Assembly (NCBI GenBank): GCA_029721435.1
Contig: CM056573.1
Span: 71,552,001 to 71,616,000, forward strand
DNA: 64,000 nucleotides
Direction of reading: 5' to 3'
Source: Gymnothorax reevesii
Lineage: Eukaryota > Chordata > Actinopteri > Anguilliformes > Muraenidae
Part shown: piece after piece, positions 62,801 through 64,000 of the stretch
How the letters are laid out: each line of letters starts with the position of its first letter
Numbering within the stretch: the first letter of the stretch is position 1
Notes under the pieces: model-generated
What the model was told of the DNA's origin: nothing
Seen by the model: only the letters and a program-made list of their open reading frames with translations
Databases searched by the model: none
Position numbers and translations under genes: made by a program

Positions 62801-63394
62801 ACTTTGTAATTTGGGATGTGTGAAAGACCAGTCAACCATTTGCTGGGGAACTGCATTTTGTTTTCAAGTTTTGAGGAAGCTGGGGGATATTGCATCTCCT
62901 GATGGCTGTTTCACGGCTGGAATCCTTGGGACTTGCTTAATGAGTCAACATGTAGCTCTAACTTTACAATAAAGTAATACGACAAATCATTAATTGGGGG
63001 TTGGATCAATTTACAACTTGGGTGAGGCATTACGATGATTATATTCCTGAAGTATTTCAGGGTATTTTTATTGTCCTACTTTTCTCAGATCCAGAACAAC
63101 TCCTCCAACTCCAAACACTGATTGGAATTGTCGGGGAGCATCAGCAGAAACCAACGTTTTATGCAACAGCAGGACATCAAGAACTTTTCCCAGGCAGCGG
63201 CTTGTATTTGTCATCTTTTCGTCTAGCCGCTATGCAACAAGCAGCAAAGAAAGACTGTCTTCGTTTGTTCCACCAACTCTTTGATCACTTTTTCACCATT
63301 GAAGAATGTCAGAATGCCGTAGCCTTCGGCAGGCATGGTAAGACCCCTGATGGGAAGCAGAAGCTGGACCACCAAAGAGTTGATGGCATTCTAA
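56775..63394 (+). CDS. Tudor-like plus BEN-domain protein gene, 5' four exons, 3' end beyond what is resolved
   Basis: Exons fit by splice signals and phase: 56775-56830 (ATG; exits phase 2), 58425-58528 (enters with one base, exits phase 1), 59180-60220 (phase 1 to 1) and 63089-63394 (phase 1 to 1, donor CTAA|GTAAGT). They give 502 aa so far. Residues 1-18 are Arg-rich (MQRRRPTTSASTRSGRRS). About 55-112 is Tudor-like: HFAFVRFDDGYTAKIF, then GEVVLAKWSDGKFYKASI. A Ser-rich stretch follows, then about 150 residues of degenerate Pro/Gln/Thr-rich repeats (PYQTTSLP-like), then a charged helix ending CDACKEEVEKILQAKRKVDE. Residues from about 434 form a BEN domain (LFPGSGLYLS, a helical stretch with LRLFHQLFDHFFTIEEC, and KLDHQRVDGIL). 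BEN domains bind DNA and chromatin; Tudor-like folds often read modified tails. The last part of BEN must come from a further exon that I could not find. The frame is intact throughout. Confidence 0.75.
57429..58075. mobile_element. MITE with ~80-bp terminal inverted repeats
   Basis: The left arm 57429-57507 (from ATTTAGCAGTCTGACGGTTC to TGTCACAGATGT) pairs with the right arm 57996-58075 with few mismatches. There is no coding sequence. The interior carries three tandem GCGAAAAATTCGTTTCGCGT-type repeats. The target duplication is not clear, so the superfamily is not assigned. Confidence 0.8.
57620..57865 (+). repeat. Three degenerate tandem repeats inside the MITE
   Basis: AATCTGTCGCGCGAAAAATT-type starts occur at 57620, 57727 and 57813. 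Each continues into a TTTCGCGTC...GTGTGAAAGC phrase, and the first two are followed by TTTGCATTGACTTTGAATG. Each copy holds a short hairpin, CGCGAAAAATTCGTTTCGCG. Confidence 0.75.
58425..58528 (+). CDS. BEN gene, predicted exon 2
   Basis: Pyrimidine-rich acceptor CTCTCCAACAAG| and donor CTG|GTACGT. It reads MPPPKDYPKRVRISKKF and onward, a basic then acidic segment leading into the Tudor-like domain. Confidence 0.7.
58529..59179 (+). other. BEN gene intron 2
   Basis: 651 bp between donor GTACGT and acceptor GCCTAG. Nothing else is seen. Confidence 0.6.
59180..60220 (+). CDS. BEN gene, large exon 3 (Tudor-like domain and Pro/Gln/Thr-rich linker)
   Basis: Acceptor CTTATGCCTAG| and donor AATTG|GTAAGT. 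All 346 complete codons are open. The open frame extends upstream to an ATG at 59041, but that part reads through the pyrimidine tract and is probably intron. Confidence 0.8.
61047..61700. repeat. Inverted-repeat core of fold-back copy 2 (654 bp)
   Basis: The left end TTGACCTGAAAATTCCGGGG and the right end CCTGGAATTTTCAGGTCAA are complementary. The arms stay recognisably paired for about 230 bp each around a shorter loop. This copy of the core is more complete than the one at 49581-50180. Confidence 0.75.
61047..62405 (-). mobile_element. Non-autonomous fold-back transposon, copy 2 (inverted relative to copy 1)
   Basis: The right end, GGCCAAAGTTTTTTCCTGCAG then GAAACCCTG at 62405, is the reverse complement of the left end of copy 1. 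Going inwards it carries the palindrome GCCGAGAACGGTTCTCGGC (62325-62343), then the same landmarks as copy 1 in reverse, up to the inverted-repeat core at 61047-61700. The other terminal end seen in copy 1 is missing, so this copy is truncated at about 61047. It lies within an intron of the BEN gene. Confidence 0.7.
63089..63394 (+). CDS. BEN gene, exon 4 (most of the BEN domain)
   Basis: Strong acceptor TGTCCTACTTTTCTCAG| and donor |GTAAGTTAAC. It reads PEQLLQLQTLIGIVGEHQQ and onward to KLDHQRVDGIL. Its phase matches exon 3. The domain lacks its last helix here, so a further exon is expected. Confidence 0.8.
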
Positions 63395-64000
63395 GTAAGT
63401 TAACCCCTTGTTTCCCGTAAAATTACATTATCGTACCTCACGCCTTCACCATTTCTTATCAGTTGGTTTATGGCACTTGCGCGGAAACGTGTGTACTCAT
63501 ATTATGGCTGAACGGCTCGAGTCCCAGACCCGTCTTATCACAGTGCTCGATTTGCATCTAAAAATGTGGAAATGTTTTGAGTGCTTTTTGCTTTGCATCT
63601 AAACTCAGACAAGGGCTGGGCGATAAATGTTTAGCGATAAATTTTAAGCGCAATGAAAGTAACTGCCACTAGTAACCGGGGCCGACAGGTGAGCTTGAGT
63701 ATTATGTTTTCCATACCTAATGCCGCGTGGAGCAAACATCAGAGGCCATTTGAAATTTGTCTGGGAAGAAAATTGTGATTTGAAGTCCGCAAATTACCAG
63801 CGAGGTTGGACAGCTTCCTTCACCTTTGGCATAATTAGCTTACCTTAAATCAATTCCCATGTTACTTTGCCTTACTAGCAATTAAGCCATTTTTTCAGCC
63901 AACTGAATAATTAAAACCAAGATGTGGCCTATAATGATTTAGAAGAGATGATGAGAAGCAGACAGACATAACCAGGCTGCCCTGTTAGATTGAAAGTATG
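63395..64000 (+). other. Probable BEN gene intron 4 (incomplete)
   Basis: It starts with a consensus donor. A pyrimidine-rich acceptor TTCTTATCAG| at about 63462 could open a 46-codon terminal exon in phase, but the product does not look like the end of a BEN domain, so the true next exon is probably beyond 64000. GGGCTGGGCGATAAAT near 63612 resembles the start of an interspersed repeat. Confidence 0.35.

Larger units (their letters stand above)
60221..63088 (+). other. BEN gene intron 3
   Basis: 2.87 kb between GTAAGT and TTTTCTCAG. It contains fold-back element copy 2 (61047-62405). The parts 60221-61046 and 62406-63088 show no recognisable gene. Confidence 0.55.

Noticed and set aside
63408..63602. 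Terminal BEN exon starting near 63463
   Set aside because: The acceptor is plausible and in phase, but the product lacks the features expected at the end of a BEN domain. Kept only as an alternative.

Overview
The window looks like a vertebrate, most probably ray-finned fish, nuclear genome. The reasons are GT-AG introns, CpG-poor AT-rich DNA, a Tc1/mariner fragment with the CAGGTCTCAAAAAAGTTGGG end type common in fish, a tRNA-derived SINE, and an animal En/Spm (CACTA)-type transposase gene. The species cannot be named from the sequence.

Region 1 (1-48037) is one tandem array of a roughly 3.19-kb unit: 194 bp of a unit cut by the window start, then exactly 15 head-to-tail units (195-48037, 3186-3194 bp each). 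By eye the units are nearly identical. The array continues to the left of the window and ends abruptly at 48037. The unit is a composite: a stub of an older ~455-bp sub-repeat, a broken Tc1-like element inserted at a TA, a 134-codon ORF with an acidic tail, a tRNA-derived SINE, an A+T-rich segment of unknown origin, and two more degenerate sub-repeats. Short ORFs recur in every unit only because the unit recurs; I see no good evidence that any is translated.

Region 2 (48038-52552) is non-coding and repeat-rich. It holds a 1.55-kb fold-back element (48820-50367), a G-rich strip, and the probable 3' UTR of the next gene.

Region 3 (52553-63394) is the genic part: two divergent spliced genes separated by 245 bp. 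On the minus strand (56529 to 52553) is an intact En/Spm (CMC-class, Tnp2-like) transposase gene with three short 5' exons and one 2.47-kb exon, predicted at 900 aa. On the plus strand (56775 to at least 63394) is a gene with a Tudor-like domain, a long Pro/Gln/Thr-rich linker and a BEN domain; it runs past the part I can resolve. The pair may be a two-gene transposon (catalytic protein plus DNA-binding partner) or a transposase-derived gene beside a host gene. A MITE lies in BEN-gene intron 1, and a second, inverted copy of the fold-back element lies in intron 3.

Region 4 (63395-64000) is probably intron of the BEN gene.
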